A DNA stretch of 26,039 bases from Bacillota bacterium. Its GTDB lineage: Bacteria > Bacillota > Clostridia > Tissierellales > Sedimentibacteraceae. A model generated the notes under the pieces. That model did not search any database. It saw nothing but the letters and a program-made list of their open reading frames with translations, and was not told the origin of the DNA. The stretch lies in NCBI GenBank assembly GCA_023453025.1, contig JAEXUD010000049.1, positions 1 through 26,039 of the forward strand. The letters are read 5' to 3'. This document shows, in pieces, positions 8,063 to 14,377 of this stretch (positions are counted from its first letter, which is position 1; each line of letters begins with the position of its first letter). Both the position numbers and the translations under genes were made by a program.

Positions 8063-8602
8063 TTACATTTCTTTTCCGAATTTATTAGCCATAACTTTAT
8101 ATTTGCTGTTTTCAGCATCCTGTCTGGTAGCTAATCCATAAGCTAATAATGTTCCACCTTCCTGCCAGCCAAGATATTTGCATAATGTTTTGTAATGTGC
8201 CTTTACTCCATCCATTGCCCAATCATCTGTATCAGCTCCTGCGATTATCAGATATAGTTTTTTTGGGATTTCTCTAAGCAATGAATTAACAGAATAAAAC
8301 CTGTCTATTACAGTTTTTAATTGTGCGGTCAAACCGAAATAATACAGAGGTAATACCAATACAACTGCATCAGCGGTTAATAAATGCAAAATGATTTCAA
8401 GCATATCGTCATATTCATGGACGCATTTGCCTTCATTTTTACGGCAATGATTACAACCGAGGCACGGATTGATTTTTAATTTAGCTGTATCTATACGTAT
8501 AACTTCATGTCCTGACTGTGTTGCTCCTTCGCAAAACTCATCTGTAAGTAATGAAGTTGTTCCATTCTTATGCGGACTGCCTGTAAGTATTAAAATTTTC
8601 AT
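8063..8602 (-). CDS. NAD(P)H-dependent FMN reductase / flavodoxin-fold protein
   Basis: A 179-aa protein of the NADPH-dependent FMN reductase (IsuP/WrbA-like) group. It begins ILTGSPHKNGTTSLL, the FMN phosphate loop, and has the Cys cluster CLGCNHCRKNEGKC at about 47-60, often seen in the iron-sulfur flavoprotein branch, then VLPLYYFGLTAQLKTVIDR at about 83-101. I chose the ATG at 8602, not an in-frame ATG at 8665, because AGAGGGAG lies five bases upstream and the predicted promoter (-10 at 8645-8640) would put the transcription start near 8633, downstream of the longer start. The Cys spacing (C-x2-C-x2-C-x7-C) may bind a cluster or be a relic. Electron partner unknown. Confidence 0.85.
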   Translation of the reverse strand: MKILILTGSPHKNGTTSLLTDEFCEGATQSGHEVIRIDTAKLKINPCLGCNHCRKNEGKCVHEYDDMLEIILHLLTADAVVLVLPLYYFGLTAQLKTVIDRFYSVNSLLREIPKKLYLIIAGADTDDWAMDGVKAHYKTLCKYLGWQEGGTLLAYGLATRQDAENSKYKVMANKFGKEM

Positions 8603-8639
8603 ATCGGCTCCCTCTACTTTCATATATGTAATTTGTCCT

Positions 8640-8645
8640 ATTATA
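8640..8645 (-). promoter_or_regulatory. Extended -10 promoter of the flavin reductase/PRT pair
   Basis: TATAAT on the minus strand (8645-8640) with TGA directly upstream. TTGTTT, 18 bases further up, is a fair -35. The 8603-8905 gap is a divergent control region: this promoter faces left, the lipoprotein promoter (8832-8837) faces right, and nothing coding is visible between them. Confidence 0.55.
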
Positions 8646-8828
8646 TCATATAAATTTACTTCCAAACAAGAAGAATGATTAACATTGTATCACCATCACT
8701 TATCTAATATAATTCATCTTCTTAAACAGATAATTTTTAATTTTGTGTTAATTGTTTATACTGTAAATGAAATAAAAATTACCCAAAATAAAATATCAGA
8801 ATAAATAGTGGGAAAACCTTATAAATCA

Positions 8829-8837
8829 TGATATAAT
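8829..8837 (+). promoter_or_regulatory. Extended -10 promoter of the lipoprotein gene
   Basis: TGA followed by TATAAT (8832-8837) forms an extended -10; no good -35 is present at the usual distance. The predicted start near 8844 leaves a leader of about 60 bases to the ATG at 8906. Confidence 0.55.
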
Positions 8838-8905
8838 ATTAAAAAATAAAGAATATTTGCATAATAAAACTATTATTTACATTATTAAAATTGGAGAGGT
8901 TAATA

Positions 8906-9460
8906 ATGAGAAAATTAAATAATCTATTTTTAATTATCTTTTGCTTAATAGCATTAATTTTTGTTGGATGCAGTAAAAACGAAGAAGATAATGCACAACA
9001 AGTTGCAAAGGATTTTGTTGAAGATTTATATGCTGTAAGCAATGAAGAGGTTGAAAATTATAATTCCTTATTAAATTCAGATCCTTCAGAATCAATAGAA
9101 ATGAACTTGTATAATGCAGTACAGATTAATGATGGAGCTTTAAAGTTATTAACGACAGAGAATGCATATGAAGTAATATTAAAAAACAGGGATAATTTAA
9201 AATTTACTGCAATATGCTATGAGGCAGATTGTACAATGCAGGTTACCGGAATCCAATTATCAGAAAACAAAGCCGATATTGATAACAATACAGCCGATTA
9301 CAACTTCGAAGTAAAATTAAAATTAATTTTCAATGATGGTACAGAGACTGAAGGCACAGCAAAAGGAACCGTATCTCTTAGCAAAATTGATGATAATTGG
9401 AAAATTACAAGATATAAACAGGGATCATTTCCAGACTTTCTAAGTGAACTGCTTAATTAG
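8906..9460 (+). CDS. Predicted lipoprotein, NTF2-like fold possible
   Basis: A 184-aa exported lipoprotein. Residues 1-21 form a lipoprotein signal peptide (MRKLNN, then a hydrophobic run) ending in FVGC, with lipidated Cys22 followed by a charged SKNEEDN linker. The mature part is about 160 residues with alternating strands, ending GTVSLSKIDDNWKITRY, which resembles the closing strands of NTF2/DUF4878-like lipoproteins; this fold call is tentative. The ATG at 8906 is preferred over an in-frame ATG five codons upstream because GGAGAGG sits seven bases before it. It should be anchored on the outer face of the membrane. Its only neighbour on the same strand is tdh, 96 bp away, and a weak hairpin lies between, so I do not infer an operon. 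Confidence 0.8.
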   Translation: MRKLNNLFLIIFCLIALIFVGCSKNEEDNAQQVAKDFVEDLYAVSNEEVENYNSLLNSDPSESIEMNLYNAVQINDGALKLLTTENAYEVILKNRDNLKFTAICYEADCTMQVTGIQLSENKADIDNNTADYNFEVKLKLIFNDGTETEGTAKGTVSLSKIDDNWKITRYKQGSFPDFLSELLN

Positions 9461-9501
9461 AATAAATATTATACTTCGGAATAATTAATAATTATAGCAA
9501 G

Positions 9502-9531
9502 TTTTTGTTATCCTATAGAGTACAACAAAAA
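9502..9531 (+). terminator. Possible terminator after the lipoprotein gene
   Basis: TTTTTGTT (9502-9509) and AACAAAAA (9524-9531) form an 8-bp AT-rich stem with a 14-base loop, 41 bases past the lipoprotein stop and just before the tdh ribosome site. It is weak, with no T-tract beyond the stem. Confidence 0.3.
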
Positions 9532-9556
9532 ATGAATTAAATATGGGAGGAATAGT

Positions 9557-10522
9557 GTGAGGAAAATATTAATTACTGGGGCATTGGGACAGATTGGTTC
9601 CGAATTAACTGCAGAAATGCGCAGAATTTACGGTACGGACAATGTGGTTGCCAGTAACAGAAGGATTAAGGAAGGGCATGAGCATCTAATTGAATCCGGA
9701 CCATTTGAAATTATAGATGTCAATGATCCTGCAGCATTGTCAGCTGCAGTGGATAAGCATAAGATAAACACTATTGTAAACCTTGCCGCCATTCTGTCGG
9801 CTAAAGGAGAAAAAGCTCCTCAACAATGCTGGAACATAAATATGAACGGGCTGTACAATGTTCTGGAAACAGCCAGAGAAAAAAACTGCATGGTATTCAC
9901 TCCGTCATCTATTGCTGCATTCGGCCCTTCAACTCCAAAGGACAATACTCCCCAGGAAACAGTTCAAAGACCCACAACCATGTACGGAGTAACAAAGGCT
10001 GCTGGCGAATTGTTATGTGACTATTACTTTAAAAGATTCGGTATCGATACAAGAGGCGTCCGTTTCCCAGGGCTTATTTCATACAAGACGTTGCCCGGAG
10101 GAGGAACGACAGATTATGCTGTGCATATCTATTATGAAGCCTTGAAATCTCAAAAATACACTAGCTTTATTAAAAAGGGAACTTACATGGATATGATGTA
10201 CATGCCGGATGCTATAAGTGCGATTATTGATTTGATTGAGGCAGATTCAGACAGATTAAAGCACCGCAATGCTTTTAATGTTACTTCCATGAGCTTTGAT
10301 CCCGAAATGCTGGCTGAATCCATAAGAAAATTCATACCCAATTTTGAACTGGACTATGACGTTGACCCTATCAGGCAGGAAATAGCTGATTCTTGGCCAA
10401 ACTCGTTGGATGACTCCGCAGCAAGAGAAGAATGGGACTGGAATCCGAAATATGGCTTGGATTCCATGACAAAAGATATGCTTGAGAGATTAAGGGTTAA
10501 ATTAAATATTACATGCCTATGA
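9557..10522 (+). CDS. tdh: SDR-type L-threonine 3-dehydrogenase
   Basis: A 321-aa NAD-dependent enzyme of the extended SDR/epimerase fold, oxidising threonine to 2-amino-3-ketobutyrate. Residues 8-14 are GALGQIG, the NAD-binding glycine motif. The catalytic triad is visible as S117/S118 (FTPSSIAAFG) with Y143 and K147 (MYGVTKAAGE). FPGLISYKTLPGGGTTDYAV at about 170-189 is characteristic of the SDR-type threonine dehydrogenases, distinct from the zinc-dependent MDR type. Start is GTG at 9557 with GGGAGG six bases upstream. The usual partner, 2-amino-3-ketobutyrate CoA ligase, is absent. The last codons (after about RLRVKL) overlap the remains of a dead gene on the other strand, so the C-terminus may have been altered by a deletion junction. 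A fragment resembling this gene's start recurs at 14.35 kb. Confidence 0.88.
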   Translation: MRKILITGALGQIGSELTAEMRRIYGTDNVVASNRRIKEGHEHLIESGPFEIIDVNDPAALSAAVDKHKINTIVNLAAILSAKGEKAPQQCWNINMNGLYNVLETAREKNCMVFTPSSIAAFGPSTPKDNTPQETVQRPTTMYGVTKAAGELLCDYYFKRFGIDTRGVRFPGLISYKTLPGGGTTDYAVHIYYEALKSQKYTSFIKKGTYMDMMYMPDAISAIIDLIEADSDRLKHRNAFNVTSMSFDPEMLAESIRKFIPNFELDYDVDPIRQEIADSWPNSLDDSAAREEWDWNPKYGLDSMTKDMLERLRVKLNITCL

Positions 10523-10821
10523 TTCCTATTAAATCGTATCCGTTGTCAATATATTCTTTAATAATATTAACTGTATCCAACGCAAAATCTTTATTGATAT
10601 TCCTTTAATCATTGTCTTCGTATTGTTCTTTTGTCATGGGCAACCTTTTTAATCCCAAATACCTGTATTCGGGACTGAAAGCTGATGTATTCCCACATCA
10701 GCATTTATAAGCTCCCTGACTATGTCCTTAAGACACCCTTGGCTCTTGCCAACGGATAGACAACCGTATTTTGATTTAAAATACAGTGTGAAACCAGCAC
10801 AACTCGTTTATTTCTTTCCAT
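10509..10821 (-). pseudogene. Dead TudS-like (CD3072-type) desulfidase gene
   Basis: Read on the minus strand from ATG 10821, the sequence begins MERNKRVVLVSHCILNQNTV, then VYPLARAKGVL. After a one-base loss near 10727-10732 it continues KDIVRELINADVGIHQL. After a second one-base loss near 10671-10678 it continues PEYRYLGLKRLPMTKEQYED. It meets an in-frame TAA at 10607-10605, probably a nonsense change, then reads on in the same frame as KDFALDTVNIIKEYIDNGYD and LIGIIGM before stopping inside the tdh 3' end. The order and motifs match the CD3072-type TudS-related proteins, putative iron-sulfur desulfidases (DUF523 relatives); SHCILNQN contains the first Cys. The C-terminal third, expected to hold further Cys ligands, is missing. 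The three reading phases fit exactly two single-base deletions. Confidence 0.75.
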
Positions 10822-11101
10822 TAATTTGATCCTTGCGTATATTTTACAGGCAATTTGCTTATTAACAACAACACTATTATACAGCCTGCAATTTTATCAA
10901 CGATATTGCTTGCTATTCTGGGAAAGGAGGCCGCTGTAAAAACTGATTGTCCTGATTTAACAAGCCAAGTAAAAAATACATCGTTAAAATCTCCTGTTAT
11001 ACCTCCGTAAACATAAGTAGCTACGGGAGTTATTATAAGCGGGAGCAACCACTGATAATATTCCCCCGGTAATAATTGATTTTATAATTCTTAATGTTCA
11101 T
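10821..11101 (-). pseudogene. Frameshifted membrane protein gene coupled to the TudS relic
   Basis: A gene start with a GAGGAG site is visible at ATG 11101 (MNIKNYK), but that frame stops after 22 codons. A one-base shift gives an 82-codon stretch with hydrophobic segments: LLPGEYYQWLLPLIITPVAT, then YVYGGITGDFNDVFFTWLVK, and a last helix within NIVDKIAGCIIVLLLISKLP. This pattern recalls the C-terminal half of ECF-type substrate-binding membrane subunits or LytS-like membrane domains, but the family is uncertain. Its TAA overlaps the ATG of the TudS-like relic in TAATG, so the two were once translationally coupled. The product is short for a multi-pass protein, so an internal deletion is likely in addition to the frameshift. 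Confidence 0.6.
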
Positions 11102-11114
11102 AATTACACTCCTC

Positions 11115-11167
11115 ATTGTGATTTTATTATCATTCTCACAATACCATGCTGTAAAAATTCAAGTCAA
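11115..11167 (-). promoter_or_regulatory. Promoter with overlapping inverted repeat, upstream of the dead pair
   Basis: On the minus strand TTGACT (11167-11162) and TATTGT (11143-11138) are 18 bases apart. A perfect 7-bp inverted repeat, ATTGTGA/TCACAAT (arms 11115-11121 and 11136-11142, 14-base spacer), overlaps the -10 and the start region, a place where a bound protein would repress. It fed the decayed membrane/TudS pair. The remaining sequence from 11168 to 11302 shows no supportable gene. Confidence 0.45.
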
Positions 11168-11302
11168 TTTCATGTTTTTCATAAATTGCAAGTAAATTAT
11201 AAAAATAAGTTATACCGGGATTTGCTTCTGTTTAAAGTACCCTGACCCTTAAAACCACTTCCGGAATATTATTCAAAACTGTTTTCGATTTCATAAATAC
11301 TA

Positions 11303-11938
11303 TTAAGCCAAGTAATCATTATAATAATTTTCAAGATTATCTTTTGATTTAACTATAATTTTCTTATTAATAATATCAATTAATCCTTCATCTATACATT
11401 GAGATATTGATCTGTTTAAGCTTCTCATAGGAACACATACTTCTGATGATAACTTTTCCTTTGTTAATTGATCTAAATCCCCCATTTTATAATGAATATA
11501 AATGCTGTCTAAAACTCTGTCTTTAACTGTTAATAATGATAATTTGGCAGTTCTGTTTGTACTGTGTATTAATTTTTCAGAAAGTTGTTCTATAAGGTAT
11601 AAGGTAAAACTAATATCTGCTTTTATCCATTCTATGACTGCATTTTTATTTACAGTTATTGTTTCACAATCCGTTTTCGCAATGACTCCTAAAGTTTTAA
11701 ACTGGTTATTAAAAATCTCTACCTCACCAAAACAGCTATATGATTCAAATAAGTATAATGAAATATAGGAGCCGGAATAGCTTTGACTGTACACCTCAGC
11801 TCTTCCTTTTATTAAAATATAAAGATAATCATTCACTTCATCGGGAAGAACAATTGAACTGCCTTTATTATATTTTTTATAAATAAACTCGTTTTTAATA
11901 TGCTCAGGCGCAGAGACCACTATATCCTTTAAGTTCAA
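11303..11938 (-). CDS. Crp/Fnr-family transcription regulator
   Basis: A 211-aa regulator with a cyclic-nucleotide-binding-type beta roll (about residues 15-125, including DYLYILIKGRAEVY and SYSCFGEVEIF), a dimerisation helix (about 110-140) and a C-terminal winged helix-turn-helix (LTKEKLSSEVCVPMRSLNRS, about 158-177). The beta roll lacks a complete cAMP phosphate-binding R/S-A-x signature that I can see, and there is no N-terminal Cys cluster of the FNR kind, so the signal is unknown. The start is TTG at 11938 with AAGGATGG upstream; the only nearby ATG is out of frame. It is divergent from the nucleoside hydrolase gene across a 93-bp region holding a palindrome, which suggests it controls that gene and itself. 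Confidence 0.88.
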   Translation of the reverse strand: MNLKDIVVSAPEHIKNEFIYKKYNKGSSIVLPDEVNDYLYILIKGRAEVYSQSYSGSYISLYLFESYSCFGEVEIFNNQFKTLGVIAKTDCETITVNKNAVIEWIKADISFTLYLIEQLSEKLIHSTNRTAKLSLLTVKDRVLDSIYIHYKMGDLDQLTKEKLSSEVCVPMRSLNRSISQCIDEGLIDIINKKIIVKSKDNLENYYNDYLA

Positions 11939-11960
11939 AATACACCATCCTTTATCATTG

Positions 11961-11972
11961 GGTCATCTGACC
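11961..11972. promoter_or_regulatory. Palindromic operator between the Crp/Fnr and nucleosidase genes
   Basis: GGTCA-TC-TGACC is a perfect 5-bp inverted repeat, the size expected of a Crp/Fnr dimer half-site pair, although the spacer is 2 rather than the classical 6. Its centre (11966.5) is about 41.5 bases upstream of the start predicted for the nucleosidase promoter and about 7 bases downstream of the start predicted for the regulator promoter. That geometry would suit activation of one and repression of the other. Confidence 0.5.
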
Positions 11973-11979
11973 TGTTTTT

Positions 11980-12009
11980 ATTATATCCTTATTATTATAA
12001 TTTAGTCAA
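11980..12009 (-). promoter_or_regulatory. Promoter of the Crp/Fnr regulator
   Basis: On the minus strand TTGACT (12009-12004) and TATAAT (11985-11980) lie 18 bases apart, a near-consensus promoter with a start near 11973, about 35 bases before the TTG start. It overlaps the rightward promoter of the nucleosidase gene. Confidence 0.65.
11996..12001 (+). promoter_or_regulatory. -10 element of the nucleoside hydrolase promoter
   Basis: A perfect TATAAT about 30 bases upstream of the ATG at 12032. The region 17 bases upstream (TGTTTT) is a poor -35 and borders the GGTCA/TGACC palindrome, as expected for a promoter that needs a class II activator. Confidence 0.5.
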
Positions 12010-12031
12010 TGATATATATTGGAGGTCTGAG

Positions 12032-12985
12032 ATGAGGAGAATAATAATTGATACGGATACCGGAAGTGATGATGCAGTTGCATTAATAATGGCATTAAAA
12101 TCTAAGGATGTAAAGGTTGAAGCTGTAACAACGGTGTGTGGAAATGTTCCGCTTGATCTTGCAACTAAAAATGCACTTATGACAATTGAGATAACAAATG
12201 CTCAAAAACCACCACTATACATTGGTGCTGACAGGCCTCTTATGAGAAAATTAGTAACTGCTGTCAATGTACATGGTGAAGATGGTATGGGAGATTGCAA
12301 TTTAATTCTCCCAACTTTAATTCCGGAAAAAAAGCACGCTGTTGATGCAATAATCGAAATAGTGGAAGAAAACCCGGGTGATATTGAAATTGTCACCCTC
12401 GGTCCTGTTACAAATATTGCACTTGCAATTTTAAAATCGCCGGAAACAATGAAAAAAGTAAAACATATATATTCAATGGGCACATCTGGTTTTGGACGTG
12501 GAAATACAACACCTGTTGCAGAGTTCAATGTTTATGTTGATGCAGAGGCATACAGTATCATGCTTAATTCTATTATTCCACTTACAATTGTAGGATTTGA
12601 TCTATGCGGTAAAGATGCGGCATTAAATAAGGATGACATTGAATTATTGCTTTCAAGCGGTAAAAAAGAAGCGGAGTTTTCTGTGAAGTGTAATAAATCC
12701 TTACTTGAATTTAACCTAAAAAGAAATAATGAATATATAATTGATTTACCAGATGCTGTAGCCATGGGTGTAGTATTATGGAATGAAATAGTATCAGAAG
12801 ACAAATTATGTTATTGCTATACTTGTACTAAGGAAGAAGCCGCTTATGGTCAGGTTGTAATCAATGACGGAAGTAAATTAGCGATCTCAGATGGGTATGC
12901 CGGTAATACCCCCAATGCAATTATCTGTAAGACTATATTTCCTAACCTATTTAAGGAAAAACTGCTGTATATATTAACTAATTAA
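12032..12985 (+). CDS. Inosine/uridine-type nucleoside hydrolase
   Basis: A 317-aa nucleoside N-ribohydrolase of the IunH/Rih family, splitting ribonucleosides to free base and ribose. The calcium and ribose site DTDTGSDDA is at 7-15, HGEDGMGD at 81-88, and TLGPVTNIALA at about 122-132. In FNVYVDAEAYSIML the usual N-x-x-x-D-P/A-E-A pattern is kept. The segment equivalent to the classical catalytic HD (H241-D242 in the Crithidia enzyme) reads LPDAVAMGVV, with Pro240 in place of His and D241 retained. That departs from the group I/II enzymes, so base preference and rate are uncertain. GGAGGT precedes the ATG. It is divergent from a Crp/Fnr-type regulator, its likely controller, and followed by a strong hairpin. 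Confidence 0.88.
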   Translation: MRRIIIDTDTGSDDAVALIMALKSKDVKVEAVTTVCGNVPLDLATKNALMTIEITNAQKPPLYIGADRPLMRKLVTAVNVHGEDGMGDCNLILPTLIPEKKHAVDAIIEIVEENPGDIEIVTLGPVTNIALAILKSPETMKKVKHIYSMGTSGFGRGNTTPVAEFNVYVDAEAYSIMLNSIIPLTIVGFDLCGKDAALNKDDIELLLSSGKKEAEFSVKCNKSLLEFNLKRNNEYIIDLPDAVAMGVVLWNEIVSEDKLCYCYTCTKEEAAYGQVVINDGSKLAISDGYAGNTPNAIICKTIFPNLFKEKLLYILTN

Positions 12986-13011
12986 CTGAACTAAAGTGAT
13001 TTTATGTAATG

Positions 13012-13046
13012 TTAATATTTGCCGGTTATTTACCGGCAAATATTAA
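13012..13046. terminator. 15-bp stem-loop after the nucleoside hydrolase
   Basis: TTAATATTTGCCGGT pairs perfectly with its complement at 13032-13046 around the loop TATTT, 26 bases past the stop. The T-tract on the plus side is weak (TTCCTTT). Being symmetric, it may also stop the converging unrecognised gene at 13.17 kb. Confidence 0.65.
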
Positions 13047-13165
13047 TTCCTTTCAGTTAATTATTATCATTTCATCTTGCATTGCTATTTTTATTATATG
13101 CTCCATAACGCACCTCATAAAAATTCCCTCGATTCTAATAAAAGGAAAAATAATTTACCAAGAAT

Positions 13166-14203
13166 TTATATAATTATATCATCAGGTGTAGTAGTTTTAT
13201 AATACTGAAACAGCTCTGCTTCGATGATAGCTGTATTTACAGAAACAGGCTCCTGGATAATTACAGCTTTTAACTTCATTCCTAAGACTCCTTTTGGTTT
13301 TTCAGTACCCACTATAAATCCCATTCCACCGTTTTTATGGGTCGGCTTTGATTCAAGAAACTTCTTTGTATAAAATTGAAGTGAAATACATTCCTCACAT
13401 TCATATTCTACAATAGGATAACACATGTCTCTGGGGCAGATTTCAATAAATCTTTCTTCGAAATCTTTTTTTGCCTCAGCAATTTGTTCTTCAGACATTT
13501 GATTTATAAGATGTGGATTGGAGAAAATTTTTTCCATTTCACCCCACATGTCATTAAGATAAACTCTGTTAATTTGAGCCCAATATTCTTCACCGGTCTC
13601 TTCATTTTTAAACCATAGTTTTTCAGAATATTTTCCGTTTACGGTAAGTGTTACAGACTGTTCCACCAAGTATGAAGCATTGTTTTTACCCATGATAAAA
13701 TGTAATGTCGGATTATTTTCAAAGTCAGGTATTTTGGTGAAATCACCAGACAACTCAATGCTCGTCAAAAACAGCATATCAATATTTTGATAATCAATAC
13801 CTTCAGGAGCCCAGCCGTTTCTCAGTAATTCCGACAGAAATAAAACACTCTCGCTATCCTGAACATTAAGGCGTTGATTCTCCGAACTACTTACTTCAAA
13901 CCCTTTATCTCCAATAAATACACCTTTTATATGCATAAAGGGTTGAGATACCCTCTCTTTAGACTTCATCAAAATTCTGTTAGTCTCAGGTGCTTGTCTA
14001 ACATCACAAAGCTCTGATATTTCCATCTCTTCAATTTGCTCTCGAAACCGCTCATCATATTCTAATATAACTAGACGTAATTTCTGTCCATACCGCGCTA
14101 CCCCTACAACATTGCAAACAACACCGTCAACCTCTGTCTTTTTACCAATTATCTTAATTTCATCTATTCTGGATAATAATTTTTGTAAATATTTAATATT
14201 CAT
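13166..14203 (-). CDS. Unrecognised 345-aa protein
   Basis: I do not recognise this family. The start at 14203 (MNIKYLQKLL) is preferred over the longer 14263 frame because AAGGT lies nine bases before it and no ribosome site precedes the longer one. The protein is soluble and acidic with no signal or membrane helix. The N-terminal 100 residues are strand-rich. A motif with spaced cysteines (CPRDMCYPIVEYECEEC) at roughly residues 272-288 could bind a metal, but this is only a spacing argument. The C-terminal part contains GGMGFIVGTEKPKGVLGMKL. It lies alone on the minus strand, 120 bp from the nucleosidase hairpin and divergent from the tdh-like start remnant at 14.35 kb. Codon use looks like its neighbours. 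Confidence 0.6.
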   Translation of the reverse strand: MNIKYLQKLLSRIDEIKIIGKKTEVDGVVCNVVGVARYGQKLRLVILEYDERFREQIEEMEISELCDVRQAPETNRILMKSKERVSQPFMHIKGVFIGDKGFEVSSSENQRLNVQDSESVLFLSELLRNGWAPEGIDYQNIDMLFLTSIELSGDFTKIPDFENNPTLHFIMGKNNASYLVEQSVTLTVNGKYSEKLWFKNEETGEEYWAQINRVYLNDMWGEMEKIFSNPHLINQMSEEQIAEAKKDFEERFIEICPRDMCYPIVEYECEECISLQFYTKKFLESKPTHKNGGMGFIVGTEKPKGVLGMKLKAVIIQEPVSVNTAIIEAELFQYYKTTTPDDIII

Positions 14204-14334
14204 AATTTCTACCTTATATACTATATAATACTTGTTGTTGATAGCGTCTTCGTTATACTGCATTTGTTAGTTGAATCAATTACTGCACTTTATACAACAC
14301 ATATTTATTTTATATACATATAATAGTATACCAA

Positions 14335-14377
14335 ATATTGGAGGTATAGTGTGAGGAAAACATTTCTAATTACTTAA
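14335..14377 (+). pseudogene. 5'-end remnant of a second tdh-like gene
   Basis: GGAGG (14340-14344) is followed by GTG at 14351 and codons reading MRKTFLIT, then TAA at 14375. The 15 bases ATAGTGTGAGGAAAA are identical to those at the tdh start (9553-9567), and flanking bases also match (ATAT-GGAGG-ATAGTG; AATTACT). The tdh protein begins MRKILITG. The fragment overlaps the last bases of kynU, which comes from the other strand, so the rest of the gene was probably removed by a deletion ending at the kynU stop. TATAAT about 30 bases upstream of the GTG may be its old promoter. Confidence 0.55.

Noticed and set aside
8603..8665. Longer N-terminus for the flavin reductase gene
   Set aside because: Lies upstream of the predicted transcription start and lacks a ribosome site; family proteins begin at the chosen ATG.
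11120..11142. Fur-box-like TGAGAATGATAAT on the minus strand
   Set aside because: Only partial agreement with the 7-1-7 Fur symmetry; the ATTGTGA/TCACAAT repeat explains the region better.
11232..11294. Minus-strand 20-codon frame reading MKSKTVLNNIPEVVLRVRVL
   Set aside because: Short, without a ribosome site or family resemblance; could be a gene remnant but I cannot support it.
13063..13118. Minus-strand mini-ORF (MEHIIKIAMQDEMIIIN) with a GAGGTG box
   Set aside because: Seventeen codons, no recognisable product, and only a ribosome-site-like box; chance is likely in AT-rich DNA.
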